Shown: positions 53,223 through 63,869 of the stretch, one piece after another
How the letters are laid out: every line of letters starts with the position of its first letter
Numbering within the stretch: position 1 is the first letter of the stretch
Assembly: GCF_036417845.1 (NCBI RefSeq)
Contig: NC_090013.1
Coordinates: 625,001-689,000, forward strand
DNA: 64,000 nucleotides
Direction of reading: 5' to 3'
From: Apteryx mantelli
Lineage: Eukaryota; Chordata; Aves; Apterygiformes; Apterygidae
Translations under genes and position numbers: made by a program
Notes under the pieces: generated by a model
Database searches by the model: none
What the model was told of the DNA's origin: nothing
The model's input: only the letters and a program-made list of their open reading frames with translations

Positions 53223-53269
53223 CTGATGGCAACAAGACCCCCCCCGGCACCAGGACCCCAATGTCACCA

Positions 53270-53800
53270 CAGCCCCCATGGCACCAGGACCCCCATGGCA
53301 CCGGGACCCCCATGTCACTGGGACCCCCATGGCATGGAGACCCCATGGCACTGGGACCCCCCAGATGCCCCCCCTGGCCGCAGACCTGTCCTCGTGCCCC
53401 AGGCTGCACAGCCCCACGGCCAGCCCCCACATTTCTTCCTTCCGGCTCCATGTCCTCCATCCCTGCCCCACGGCCAGCCCCACACTGAGCCCCACGTCTC
53501 CCCCAGCCCAGCCCCCCAGCCAGCCCCACACCCGGCCCCACGGCACCCGCCCAGGTCCCACATTGAGCCCCACATTGAGCCCCACGTCTCCCCAGCCCGG
53601 CCCCACCACACACCTGGGACCTGCGTCCCCCGGCCCAGCCCCACACCCAGCCCCACATGTCCCCCCTCCCGGCTCCACGTCCTCCATCCCAGCCCCACAC
53701 CGAGCCCCACATCCGCCCTATCTGGGCCCCACGTCCCCCGGCCCAGCCCCACACCCAGCCCCACAGCCCCCCCTGCCCGGCGCTGCCCTTTGCGCCGCCG
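53270..53800. repeat. CAGCCCCACAC and CCCCATGGCACC arrays
   Basis: 53270-53365: CCCCATGGCACCGGGACC-type units. 53400-53770: loose CAGCCCCACACYCAGCCCCAC and GGCTCCATGTCCTCCATCC units. If the relaxin-like tail is real this would be its intron, as other introns here are also tandem arrays. Confidence 0.75.
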
Positions 53801-53849
53801 CCACCCTTCCTTATCGCGGGCGGCCGGGCCGGGCCGGGCTGGGCCAGGA

Positions 53850-55040
53850 GATAAGGGCCGGCGGAGGGGGGGCCATGGCGGCGCCGTGAGGTCACTGGCG
53901 AGCGGTGACGTCACGGGAGGCGCTGCCCCCTCCGCCCCGCTGCCGCCTGCTGACGTCATCGGGCCCTGACGTAGCGCCGGAGGGGGCTCTCAGGCCCGCG
54001 CGCAGAGAACTACGTTTCCCGCCAGCCCGCGCGGCCTCGCGCGCATGCGCCATCCCCCTCCTCCCCGCGCGCCGGGGCGCGGCTCCCCCCTCCTCCTCGA
54101 CGCTGATTGGCAGCGGCGGCGGCCAACCGCCGGCCGCCAGCTCCCCGCCGGGCCAATCCCACCCCGCCTCCCGCCCCCTCTCCCTTGCGCAGGAAGCGCC
54201 GACGGACGCGCGGCGCGACCAATCGCCGCGAGCGCCCCGCCCTGCGGGCGGCGGGGGCGGGGCCTCCGGGGGAGCGACGCGGGCGGCAGCCAACCGTCGC
54301 GCGGGAGGGGGCGGCAGCGGCCAATGGGGGCGCGCGGGGGGCGGGGCGCGGCGGGGGCTTCCCCTCCTCCTCCGCCTCCTCCCCCCCCCCCGCGCTTCCT
54401 CCTCGGCGGCCCCGCCCGCAGCCGAGGTGGGTAGCAACATTTGCCCCGGTGAGGGAACACGGAGGGCGCCATAGCCACGGTAGCCGTGGCGACCAGGGAA
54501 CCCGGCAACAACAACCGCCGCCGCCCCGGCCGCCCCCGCCCCGCCGCCGCCCCCGCCCGGCCCCGGCCCCCCCCTAGCCCGCGCCGGCACCGGGGCCCCG
54601 GGCCCGGCCGCGGCCGCGCCGCCCGACGCCTCCGGCCCTGGAAGGGACGCGGCCTCCGCGGGGCCCCGGGGAGGGACGAGCCAGGTGGGTCCTGCGCGAG
54701 GCCGCACAAGATGGCGGCGGCGGGGAGGGAGGGGAAGGGGAGGGGGGGGAAAGCGGCGGAGGGGGAAGGGGGGCGCGGCGAGGGGGGGCACCCCGGCGGG
54801 GGGGGGCGGGCGCTGCCCTGCCCCGACTGAGGGGTCCCGGCAGCGGCCCCGGGATTAAGAAGGGCCCAGGCCCCGGGGGGGGCGGGGCCTGCCGCGCGCC
54901 CCGGTGATTGGTGGGCGGGCGGACCAATGGGAAGAGGCGGGGCTCCGATGGGCGCCAATTGCGAGGGGCGGAGGGGGCGGGGCGCCGCGGGAGGGGGACC
55001 CCGCCCCCCCGCCCGGCCTGGGGGCGCGCTGGCTGCGGGG
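53850..55040 (+). promoter_or_regulatory. RFX1: CpG-island promoter and probable 5' UTR exon of RFX1
   Basis: Dense CpG island with two perfect CREs TGACGTCA (53906-53913, 53951-53958), several CCAAT/ATTGG motifs (for example near 54105, 54150, 54220, 54320, 54905), GC boxes, an RFX-like imperfect X-box GTAGCCGTGGCGAC at 54480-54493, and a YY1-type AAGATGGCGGC at about 54708. Possible 5' UTR splice donors are CCGAG|GTGGGT at about 54426 and GCCAG|GTGGGT at about 54684. The transcription start cannot be fixed from sequence alone. Confidence 0.6.
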
Positions 55041-55048
55041 GGGGGTGA

Positions 55049-55458
55049 TGATGTCACACGGTGATGTCATAGCGCCGGGCGCGCCGTGATGTCATCGGGT
55101 TGGGGGGGTGGCACGTGGTGATGTCATGCAGCTGGCGGGGAGGGCTGTGATGTCACCCCCGTGATGTCACCCTGTGGTGTCACCACGTGGGGTGGTGCTG
55201 CGTTGCTGACGTCATGCGGCGGCGTGTTGTTGCCTGGCAACGTGGCGCGGTGACAGCACCGGGGGAGGGGAGGTCGTCCCGTGACGTCACCCCGCAGCCC
55301 GGCGTCGCGTTGCCGGGGGTGACGTCGTGCTGTGATGTCACACCGTGGCGGTGACACGGGGAGATGGGGGCGCCGGGGCCCGGCGTCACCATGGGGGGGT
55401 GACATCACTGCCAGGGTGACATCAGCATGGGGGTGACATCAGCAGGGGCATGACATCA
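55049..55458. promoter_or_regulatory. Cluster of 13 CRE-like octamers (TGAYRTCA)
   Basis: TGATGTCA at 55049, 55062, 55087, 55119, 55148, 55162 and 55333; TGACGTCA at 55207 and 55282; TGACATCA (the reverse complement of TGATGTCA) at 55400, 55417, 55434 and 55451. Further near-matches lie between. These are binding words for CREB/ATF and related bZIP factors. The cluster lies in the RFX1 5' region, after the CpG island and before the start codon. Confidence 0.75.
55229..55241. promoter_or_regulatory. Palindromic RFX X-box GTTGCCTGGCAAC
   Basis: Two perfect RFX half-sites (GTTGCC and GGCAAC) separated by one base, in the 5' region of RFX1 itself and 15 bases from a perfect CRE at 55207-55214. 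It suggests autoregulation by RFX factors. Binding is inferred from the motif only. Confidence 0.65.
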
Positions 55459-55559
55459 CCGCACCCCCGTTCCCGCCTGGCGCCCTGCTCCCGGGATTCC
55501 TGGCAGGGAATTATGGAGCCTGGCCGTTCCCAAGGGATCCCGGAGCCGCCGGAGCTGCA

Positions 55560-55815
55560 TCCGGTGCCAGCATCTCCCTCCCTGCTCCATCCCGGGGGGA
55601 TCCTGACCAGCTCCATCCCAGGAGAATCCCAACTGGCTCCATCCCGGGAGGATCCCAACCAGCTTTGCCCTGGGGGGATCCCAACTGGCTCTGGCCTGGG
55701 GGATGTTGGTTGGCTCCATCCTGGGGGGATCCCAACCGGCTCCAGCCCTGTGGGATCCCAACCGGCTCCATCCCAGGGGATCCCGACCGGCTCCATCCCA
55801 GCCAGGCTCGGCAGG
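55560..55815 (+). repeat. GGGATCCCAACYGGCTCCATCCC repeat
   Basis: About eight imperfect 33-36 bp units in the RFX1 5' region, each with a BamHI-like GGATCC and GGCTCCA. No coding role is seen. Confidence 0.85.
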
Positions 55816-56019
55816 GGAAGCGGCTGCCCCTGCTGCCCCGCTGCTAATTGCCCCGGCTCGTTAGCGGCGGCAGGGCGCAACGAGGCCCCGGGGGGGGGGG
55901 GGGGGGGGGAGGCCCCGGCGCCCCCCCGCTCACCGCTTCTCCCCTTGCTTCTGCCTTCGCTTCCCTCCCGCCGCCTCCTCGACGAAAGGAAGCCGGAAAA
56001 CCCCCCGTTCTCCGTCGGC

Positions 56020-59000
56020 ATGGCGACGCAGGCCTACGTTACGGAGCTGCAGGCGGCCCAGCAACAGGCGCCGCCGCCGCAACAGGCGCCGCCGCCGCCG
56101 CCGCCGCCGCCGCAACAGGCGGCCGCCCCGGCCCCCGCGCCGGCGCCCTACACGGCAGAGCTGCCGGCGCCCCCGCCGCCGCCGCCGCCGCCGCCCCCAA
56201 GGCCTACGGCGCCGAGCTGGGGGCACCGGCGGCGCCCGCCGCCCCCGCCGCCCCGCCGCCGCCCGCCCCGCAGCAGTACATCGTCGTCACCGTCTCCGGT
56301 AAGCGCCCGCGCCGCCGCATCCCGCCGCCGAAGCCGCTTCCCCGTGGCCCCCAAAGCCGCTTCCCGGCGGCCGCGTCCCTCCACCAGCACCGCTTCCCAG
56401 CGGCTGCCAAGGCTGCTTCCTGGCAGTCGCATCCCTCCGCCAAAGTCACTTCCCAGCAGCCGCGTCCCTCTGCCGGCGCTGCTTCCTGGCAGTCGCATCC
56501 TCCACCGGTGCCGCTTCCTGGCAGTCGCATCCCTCCACCGGTGCCGCTTCCTGGCAGTCGCATCCCTCCGCCAAAGCCGCTTCCCAGCGGTTGCATCCCT
56601 CTGCTGATGCCGCTTCCCACGGCCACCAAAGCTGCTTCCCAGCGGCCGCATCCCTCTGCCAAAGCCGCTTCCCGGCAGCTGCATCCCTCTGCTGATGCCG
56701 CTTCCCGGCGGCCACCAAAGCCGCTTCCTGGCGGTCACATCCCTCCACTGATGCCGCTTCCGGCAGTCGCATCCCTCTGCCAGCGCTGCTTCCCAGCGGT
56801 TGCCAAAGCTGCTTCCTGGCGGCCGCATCCCTCCACCGATGCTGCTTCCCGGTGGCCACCAAAGCCGCTTCCCGGCAGCCGCATCCCTCTGCCAAAGCTG
56901 CTTCCCAGCGGATGCATCCCTCTGCCAGCGCCGCTTCCCAGCGGCTGCCAAAACCGCTTCCCGGCGGTCGCATCCCTCCACTGATGCCGCTTCCCGGCGG
57001 TCGCATCCCTCCACCGATGCCGCTTCCCGGTGGCCCCCAAAGCCGCTTCCCAGCAGTCGCATCCCTCCACCAGTGCCACTTCCCAGCAGTTGCATCCCTC
57101 CACCAGCACCGCTTCCCGGTGGCCACCAAAGCTGCTTCCCGGCGGTTGCATCCCTCCACCAGCACTGCTTCCCGGCGGCTGCATCCCTGTGCCAGCGCCG
57201 CTTCCCAGCGGCCACCAAAGCCGCTTCCTGGCGGTTGCATCCCTCCACCAATGCTGCTTCCCAGCGGCCGCCAAAGCCGCTTCCCGGCGGTCGCATCCCT
57301 CCGCTGGTGCCACTTCCCAGCGGTTGCATCCCTCCACCAGCAAAGCCGCTTCCCGGCGGTCGCATCCCTCTGCCGGCGCCGCTTCCCAGCGGCCGCATCC
57401 CTCCACCAAAGCCGCTTCCCGGCGGCCGCGGGTCTCGATTCCCCTCCGGGCTCCTCGGCCCGGTCGCGCCGGCGCCGCCGGTTGGGGCCGAAAGCGGCGG
57501 GTTCGGGGCCGAGGGGCCGGAGCCGGGCGCCTTTCCCGGTTCCCCCCCGCCGTTTTCCCGACTTTTCCCCCCCCCCCTCCGCGAGGCAGAAGGCGCCATG
57601 CGGCCCAGCGACACCGTGTCGGAGGCCAGTCCCGGCTCGGCAGCGGCGCCGGCGCCCGCCGGGGTCCCCACGCAGGTGGTGCAGCAGGTCCAGGCCCCGC
57701 AGCAGGTACCGACCCGCTCCGGCCCCGCGGCGTCCGCTCCGGCCCCACGGCATCCGCTCCGGCCCCACGGCATCTGCTCCAGCCCCAGAACACCCTACTC
57801 CAGCCCCACGGTGTCCCGCTCTGGCCCTGCTCCAGCCCCTTGGCGTCCCTCTCCGGCCCCTCAGTGCCCCACTGCAGCCCCAAGGCATCCTGCTCCAGCC
57901 CTGCTCCAGCCCCACAGTGTCCTGCTCTGGCCCCGCTCCAGCCCCTTGGCGTCCTGCTCCAGCCCCGCTCCAGCCCCACAGTGTCCTGCTCTGGCCCCGC
58001 TCCGGCCCCTCGGCGCCCTGCTCCAGCCCCACAGCGTCCCGCTCCAGCCCCATGGTGTCCTGCTCCGGCCCCAGAACACCCCGCTCCGGCCCCATAGCGT
58101 CCCCCTCCAGCCCCACGGTGTCCCACTCTGGTCCCGGGACGCCCTGCTCCAGCCCTGGGTTGCCCCACTCCAGCCCCGCTCCAGCCCCGGGATGCCCCGC
58201 TCCAGCCCCGCTCCGTCGCCGCTCTTCCTCGGCTCCCTCCGACCCCTCGGCTCCCTCCCGCAGAGGCTCCTGGTCCAGGCCAAGCCGGCGGCCGTCTCCC
58301 CGCTCCAGATCACCGGCGTCCAGGTGCCCCAGCAGGTAAAGACGCTCCGCTCCGTCCCGCTCCGTGCCATCCCGCTCTGTCCCCTTCCTGCCATCCCGCT
58401 CCATACCGTTCCCGCCATCCTGCTCCATCCCCTTCCTGCCATCCTGCTCCGTCCTGCTCCCGCCATCCCACTCCGTCCCCTTCCTGCCATCCCGCTCCAT
58501 CCCGTTCCCGCCATCCCGCTCCGTCCCCTTCCTGCCATCCCGCTCCATCCTGCTCTGTGCCATTCCGCTCCATCCCCTTCCCGCCATCCCGCTCCGTCCC
58601 CTTCCTGCCATCCCACTCCGTCCCGCTCCCGCCATCCCGCTCTGTCCCGCTCCCGCCATCCCGCTCTGTCCCGCTCCCGCCATCCCGCTCCATCCCGCTC
58701 CCGCCATCCCGCTCTGTCCTGCTCCATGCCATCCTGCTCTGTCCTGCTCCCACCATCCTGCTCCGTGATCCTGCTCCGTCCTGCTCCCACCATCCCACTC
58801 CGTCCTGCTCCGTGCCATCCCGCTCCGTCCCGCTCCCGCCATCCCGCTCCATCCCCTTCCCGCCATCCCGCTCCATGCCGTGCCGGCTCCACGGAGCCAC
58901 GGCGGCGCCTGGATTCCCCCGAAAACGGTGCCACCGGCAGACGCAGCCTCGACCCCCCCCCAGCACCATCCACCTTCCCGGCGGATCCGCGTGGCTCCGC

Positions 59001-62000
59001 TGCGGCTCTTCCCGCTCCCCGTAGCCGGCGCCGAGGACCGGAGCCGCCTCCTCTTGCACTGGGGGGGGGGGAAATAACCGGCAAAGGGGTTTGGACAGCG
59101 GCCGGGGGGGGGGGGGGGGGAAGGATCCCCTTCTGCTCCGGCTTTAACGTCTCCGGGCCGGCCCCTTCGCTCCGTTAGGGATGGGGGTTCCTTCGGAGCC
59201 GCCGCCGCCGCCGCGCGGAAACGGGGCCCGAAGCGGCGTTTTCGGTACAGGATGTCGCGGGGGGGGGTGAAAAGGGGCGGCGGTGGGGCTGGGGCCGGGA
59301 ATTCGGGGCCGGGAGCGGGAATGCGGGAGCGGGAATTCGGGAGCAGGCGCTGACGCGGCCCGTCCGGGCGCTCTCGCAGCGCTCGCCGGCGCAGAGCAGC
59401 GGCTCCGCCAAGCCGGGCCCCGTGCCGCAGCTCCAGGTCCACGGCGTCCAGCCGGTGCCCGTCGCGCAGGAGGTGAGTGCCGCCGCTCCGGCAGCGCTCC
59501 GGCACCGCTCCGGTCCTCCTCCCGCGCCGCCGCTGTGCCGCGTTTCCGCGGGAGAATTAACGGCAGCGCGGATGCGTTTCGCTCCCCTGCTCCGCGGGAG
59601 CCCCCGGAGGGGCCGGGGGGCGGCGGGAGCTGCGGGGGGGGAAAGGGCAGGAAAAGGCAAAGGGAAAGGGAGGAGAGGGAAAGGGGGGAAAGGAAAAGGA
59701 AGGAAAGGCAAAAGCAAGAAAAGGGAGGAAAGAAGAAGGGAGAAAAGGAAGAAGAAAAGGAAGGAAAGGAAAAGGAAGGAAAGGAAGGGAAAGAAAAGGA
59801 AAAAAGGAAGAAAAGAAAAAGGAAGGAAAGGAAAAGGAAAAAAGGAAGAAAAGAAAAAGGAAGGAAAGGAAAAGGAAAAAAGGAAGAAAAGAAAAAGAAA
59901 AGGAAGGAAAAGAAAGGAAAATGAAAGGAAAAGGAAAGAAAAAGGAAGGAAAGGAAAAGGAAAGGAAGGGAAAAGGAAGGAAAGGAAAAGAGAGAAAAGA
60001 AAGGAAAAGCAAGGCAAGGAACATCGAAGGAAGGGGAGGGAAGCAGAAGGGAGGGAAGCAGAGAGGCCGAGCGCGGCAGGGCCGTGCCGGGGCCGGCGGC
60101 ACACGGACACATGGGCCGGCGTGGGTCCCGGGTGCACGGCGGTGCCGGCACTGACGTGTCCCCGTCCCCATTCCCGTCCCCATCCCGGTCCCCGTCCCCA
60201 TCCCGGTCCCCGTCCCCATCCCGATCCCTGTCCCCATCCCGGTCCCCATCCCCGTCCCCCCGCAGCGGTCGGTGGTGCAGGCGGCGCCGCAGACGCCCAA
60301 AGCCGGCGCCGTGCAGCAGCTGAGCGTCGCGGGGCTCCCGCCGGTGCACGTGGCCCAGGAGGTAACGGGCGGCCGCCGCCGCCGCCGCCGCCACCGCGCC
60401 GGGCTTCCCCGGAGCGCCGCGCGGGTCGGGCAGAGGGGATCCGGCACCGCTGCCGCCGTGCCGCCCTTCCCCGGAGCGCCGCGCGGATCGGGGGGGGGGG
60501 GGGATCCGGCACTGCCGCCACCCTCAGCGCCGCCGTTTGCCGTGCAGCGCCGCACGCTCCCGGAGCCGCCGGCGCGGGCACCGGCGGAGCAGCGGGTCGA
60601 GCCGGTGCCGCTGCTGCTCCCGCCGCCCCCGGCGTCGGCGTCGGCGCTCGCCGCCGCTCCGAGATGCCCCCGGCTGCTGGTGCTGGGACCGGCCGCCGCG
60701 GCGCTCAGAGTAGGTGCCGGCGCTGCCGGCGGCATCCGGCCTCCCCCCCCACCCCCCCCGGGATGCCGCCGGATTCCCAATCTCCTCAAGGGATGCGGGA
60801 GGGTGCCGGCGCGGTTCCTCCCGGGATGCGGGGAGGCCGGGGCCGCGCTCAGCACCATGCCGCCCCCCCCCCCCCTTTCCCCCATTTCCGTCCCGTCCCG
60901 CAGGTGCAGCAGCTGCAGCAGGTGCCGGTGCAGCACGTCTACCCCGGGCAGGTGCAGTACGTGGAGGGCGGCGACGCCGGCTACGCCGCCGGCACCATGT
61001 GAGTGCGCCCGTCCCGGTGCCCCCCCCGCCGCCATCCTGCCCCCCCCTTTCATCCCGCTCACCCGCCGCCGCCTCCTGCAGACGCTCCGGCTCCTACCCC
61101 TACGCCGAGACGCCGCTCTACACCCAAAACGCCGGCACCAACTACTACGAGGCGCCGGCGGCGCCGGTGCAGCCCAGCACGCCGGCCACCTCGCAGGCCG
61201 TGGCCGGCAGCGGCTCCGTGCCCATGTACGTCTCCGGCGGGCAGATCGTGGCCAACCCCGGCGCCGCCGCCGCAGCTGCAGCCACCGGCTCCGGCACTGC
61301 CGCCGCCGCCGCCACCGGCACCTACGTCATCCAGGGCGGATACATGCTGGGCAGCTCGGGCCAGTCGTACTCCCACACCACGCGTGCCTCCCCGGCCACG
61401 GTGAGTGCTCCGCGCCGGCGCGACGCGGCACAGCACAGCACGACACGGCGCTGCCGCCTTCCCGCGCCGGCGTCGGAAACGGTGCGACCGGCTGCGCCGC
61501 AGGTGCAGTGGCTGCTGGATAACTACGAGACGGCCGAGGGCGTCAGCCTGCCGCGCAGCACCCTCTACTGCCACTACCTGCTGCACTGCCAGGAGCAGAA
61601 GCTGGAGCCCGTCAACGCCGCCTCCTTCGGCAAGCTCATCCGCTCCGTCTTCATGGGGCTGCGCACCCGCCGCCTGGGCACCAGGTGGGTCCCGCCGGCG
61701 GCGGCTCCTCCGGCGGCTGCTCCTCCGGCGGCTCCTCCTCCAGCCTCGCGCACATTCCCTAAGCCGCGTGTGTTTTCCCTCCCACCCCCGTTGCAGAGGG
61801 AATTCCAAGTACCACTACTACGGGCTCCGCATCAAAGCCAACTCGCCGCTGCTGCGGCTCATGGAGGACCAGCAGCACCTGGCCATGCGGCAGCAGCCCT
61901 TCTCGCAGAAGCAGAGGTACCGGGTGGCCGGCGCGGAGCGGCGACGTCCCCGCGTCCCGCGTCCCACATCCCGCTTTCCTCACGTCCGTCCCCCCCCCCA

Positions 62001-63869
62001 TGGTTTGTCCCGCTCCTTCCCGCAGGCTCAAGCCCATCCAGAAGATGGAGGGCATGACCAACGGCGTGGCCGTGGGGCAGCAGCAGGCCGCGGGGCTCTC
62101 CGACATCAGCACCCAGGTGCAGCAGTACCAGCAGTTCCTGGGTAAGGACCGGCCGCGGCGGAATACGGGATGCGGGATGCGGAGGTCGGAGTTGGGGGCC
62201 CCCCCCCCTCATCGCCCCCATCCCCGCAGACGCCTCGCGGACCCTCGCCGACTTCGCCGAGCTCGACCTGCAGGGCAAGGCGCTGCCCGAGGCGGTGAGC
62301 GCCGAGGACGTCAAGGCCTTCCAGGTGCTCTACCGCGAGCACTGCGAGGTAACGCGCTCCCGCGCCGCCGCTCCGCCGCTCCGGGAGGAAGAGGAGGGAA
62401 GGGAAGGGAAGGGGGAGGCCACCGGAACTCACCCCACTGCCTCCCCGCTCAGGCCATCGTGGACGTGATGATAAACCTGCAGTTCACCCTGGTGGAGACC
62501 TTGTGGAAGAGCTTCTGGAGGTACAACCTCAACCAGCCCAGCGAAGCCGCCCCCGTCGCCGTGTGAGTGGGGACCTTTCCCCAACCCCCCCCACCGCGCG
62601 TGAGCCGCCCCGGGAAAGGGGGGGGGGGGGACAGGTGGTTTTGGGTCAGGGGAGCGTTTCCCGAGCGTCTCCCGCGCGTCCGCAGCCACGACGAAGCGGA
62701 GAAGCGCCTGCCCAAGAGCTCCCTCGTCGTCCTCTCCAAGTACGAGCCGGTGCTGAAGTGGACGAAGGACTGCGACAACATGCTCTACCAGGGGCTGGTG
62801 GAGATCCTCATCCCCGACGTCCTCCGGCCCATCCCCAGTGAGCGTCCGCCCGCTTCCCGCCTAGCCGGCACTGCTGCCGCCGCCGCTCCGGCGCCAGCCG
62901 CCCGCCGCCGGCTCACCGTCCCCCCCTCCAATCCGCGCAGGTGCCTTGACGCAAGCGATCCGCAACTTCGCCAAGAGTTTGGAGAGCTGGTTAACGAACG
63001 CCATGATGAACATCCCCGAGGAGATGGTCCGCGTGAAGGTGAGGTCGGGATCGCCGCGGCGGCACGGACGGACGGACGGATGGAGGACGGGGGGGAAGCG
63101 GCGATGCTGACGCCCCCCCTCCGGCCCCCCCACCCCGCTCGCAGGTGGCGGCAGCAAGTGCCTTTGCCCAGACGCTGCGGCGCTACACCTCTCTCAACCA
63201 CCTGGCGCAGGCGGCGCGCGCCGTGCTCCAGAACACGGCCCAGATCAACCAGATGCTCAGCGACCTCAACCGCGTCGACTTCGCCAACGTCCAGGTAGCG
63301 CCGCCGGCCGTGCCCTTCCCCTACCGCCGTCGCCGCGCGGGGTTGGAGGTGACCGCGGCGGTGGGGGGTTTGTCTCTGACGGCAACGGTCCCTCCGGCGC
63401 GGCAGGAGCAGGCGTCGTGGGTGTGCCGCTGCGAGGACCGCGTGGTGCAGCGGCTGGAGCAGGACTTCAAGATGACGCTGCAGCAGCAGAACTCGCTGGA
63501 GCAGTGGGCCGCCTGGCTCGACGGCGTCGTCACCCAGGTCCTCAAGCCCTACCAGGGCAGCCACGGCTTCCCCAAGGCCGCCAAGCTCTTCCTCCTCAAG
63601 TGGTCCTTCTACAGGTGCGTGTCCGTGCGTCCGTCTGTGGTTTGGGGGGGGGGTCCCGGGGGTGGCGCCGCCGCCGCCGCGGTGACGTCCCCCCCCTCGT
63701 CCCCGTCTCCCGCAGCTCCATGGTCATCCGCGACCTCACCCTGCGCAGCGCCGCCAGCTTCGGCTCCTTCCACCTCATCCGGCTGCTCTACGACGAGTAC
63801 ATGTACTACCTGGTGGAGCACCGCGTGGCCCAGGCCAAGGGCGAGACCCCCATCGCCGTCATGGGCGAG
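56020..63869 (+). CDS. RFX1: RFX1, winged-helix X-box transcription factor, 3'-partial
   Basis: Nuclear factor that dimerises and binds X-boxes of ciliary, MHC class II and other promoters. Exons: 56020-56298, 57590-57705, 58264-58335, 59380-59472, 60266-60361, 60904-60998, 61082-61400, 61503-61684, 61797-61916, 62026-62141, 62230-62348, 62453-62562, 62686-62837, 62941-63038, 63145-63294, 63406-63614, 63716-63869 (continues). It starts [13 protein letters not shown] like human RFX1, with a Gln/Pro-rich activation region ([25 protein letters not shown]), DNA-binding domain in 61503-61916 ([20 protein letters not shown] to YHYYGLRIK) and the conserved B, C and dimerisation regions to [15 protein letters not shown]. 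Exon 1 needs one extra C in a C run near 56197 to connect MATQ with the QQYIVVTVS frame. The downstream splice phase demands the same base, so an assembly error is likely. One exon-sized stretch of the human N-terminal region was not found. Confidence 0.96.
56310..57430 (+). repeat. CGCTTCCCRGCGGYCGCATCCCTCC minisatellite, RFX1 intron 1
   Basis: About 30 or more units of 30-45 bp (CCGCTTCCCGGCGGTCGCATCCCTCCACCAAAG and variants) between exon 1 and exon 2. Long open frames on both strands (Arg/Ala/Ser repeats) come from the array and are not genes. Confidence 0.9.
57710..58258 (+). repeat. CCAGCCCCACGGTGTCCYGCTC minisatellite, RFX1 intron 2
   Basis: Units of about 21 and 42 bp (GCTCCAGCCCCACAGTGTCCT, GCTCCGGCCCCACGGCATCC) filling the intron from the donor to within a few bases of the acceptor of exon 58264-58335. 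Confidence 0.9.
58340..58885 (+). repeat. CCGCCATCCCGCTCCGTCCC minisatellite, RFX1 intron 3
   Basis: Units of about 22-31 bp (TTCCTGCCATCCCGCTCC, GTCCCGCTCCCGCCATCC), about 20 copies, starting at the donor of exon 58264-58335. The region 58890-59375 is GC-rich unique sequence in which I see no confirmed exon. Confidence 0.9.
59630..60065 (+). repeat. 430-bp polypurine GGAAAGGAAAAGGAA tract, RFX1 intron 4
   Basis: Almost uninterrupted purine strand of GGAAA/GAAAAGG words, with a longer period visible in AAAAAGGAAGAAAAGAAAAA near 59805, 59845 and 59882. Long homopurine mirror repeats of this type can form triplex (H-DNA). Confidence 0.95.
60160..60258 (+). repeat. CCCCATCCCGGTCCCCGTC repeat before RFX1 exon 5
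   Basis: Perfect or near-perfect 18-bp pyrimidine-rich tandem ending just before the acceptor at 60264-60265, so the polypyrimidine tract of that acceptor is itself repeat-derived. Confidence 0.9.
60548..60709 (+). CDS. RFX1: Possible extra in-frame exon of RFX1
   Basis: Between exons 60266-60361 and 60904-60998 is a 162-bp segment bounded by CGTGCAG and GTAGGT. It is open in the frame of its neighbours (phase 0 at both ends) and encodes a Pro/Ala/Leu-rich stretch ([19 protein letters not shown]). I know of no equivalent in human RFX1. It may be a species-specific cassette or a chance open stretch in GC-rich intron sequence. Confidence 0.2.

Noticed and set aside
56446-59505. Minus-strand frame of about 1000 codons opposite RFX1
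   Set aside because: Made of the RFX1 intron minisatellites read in antisense; no start context or conserved domain.
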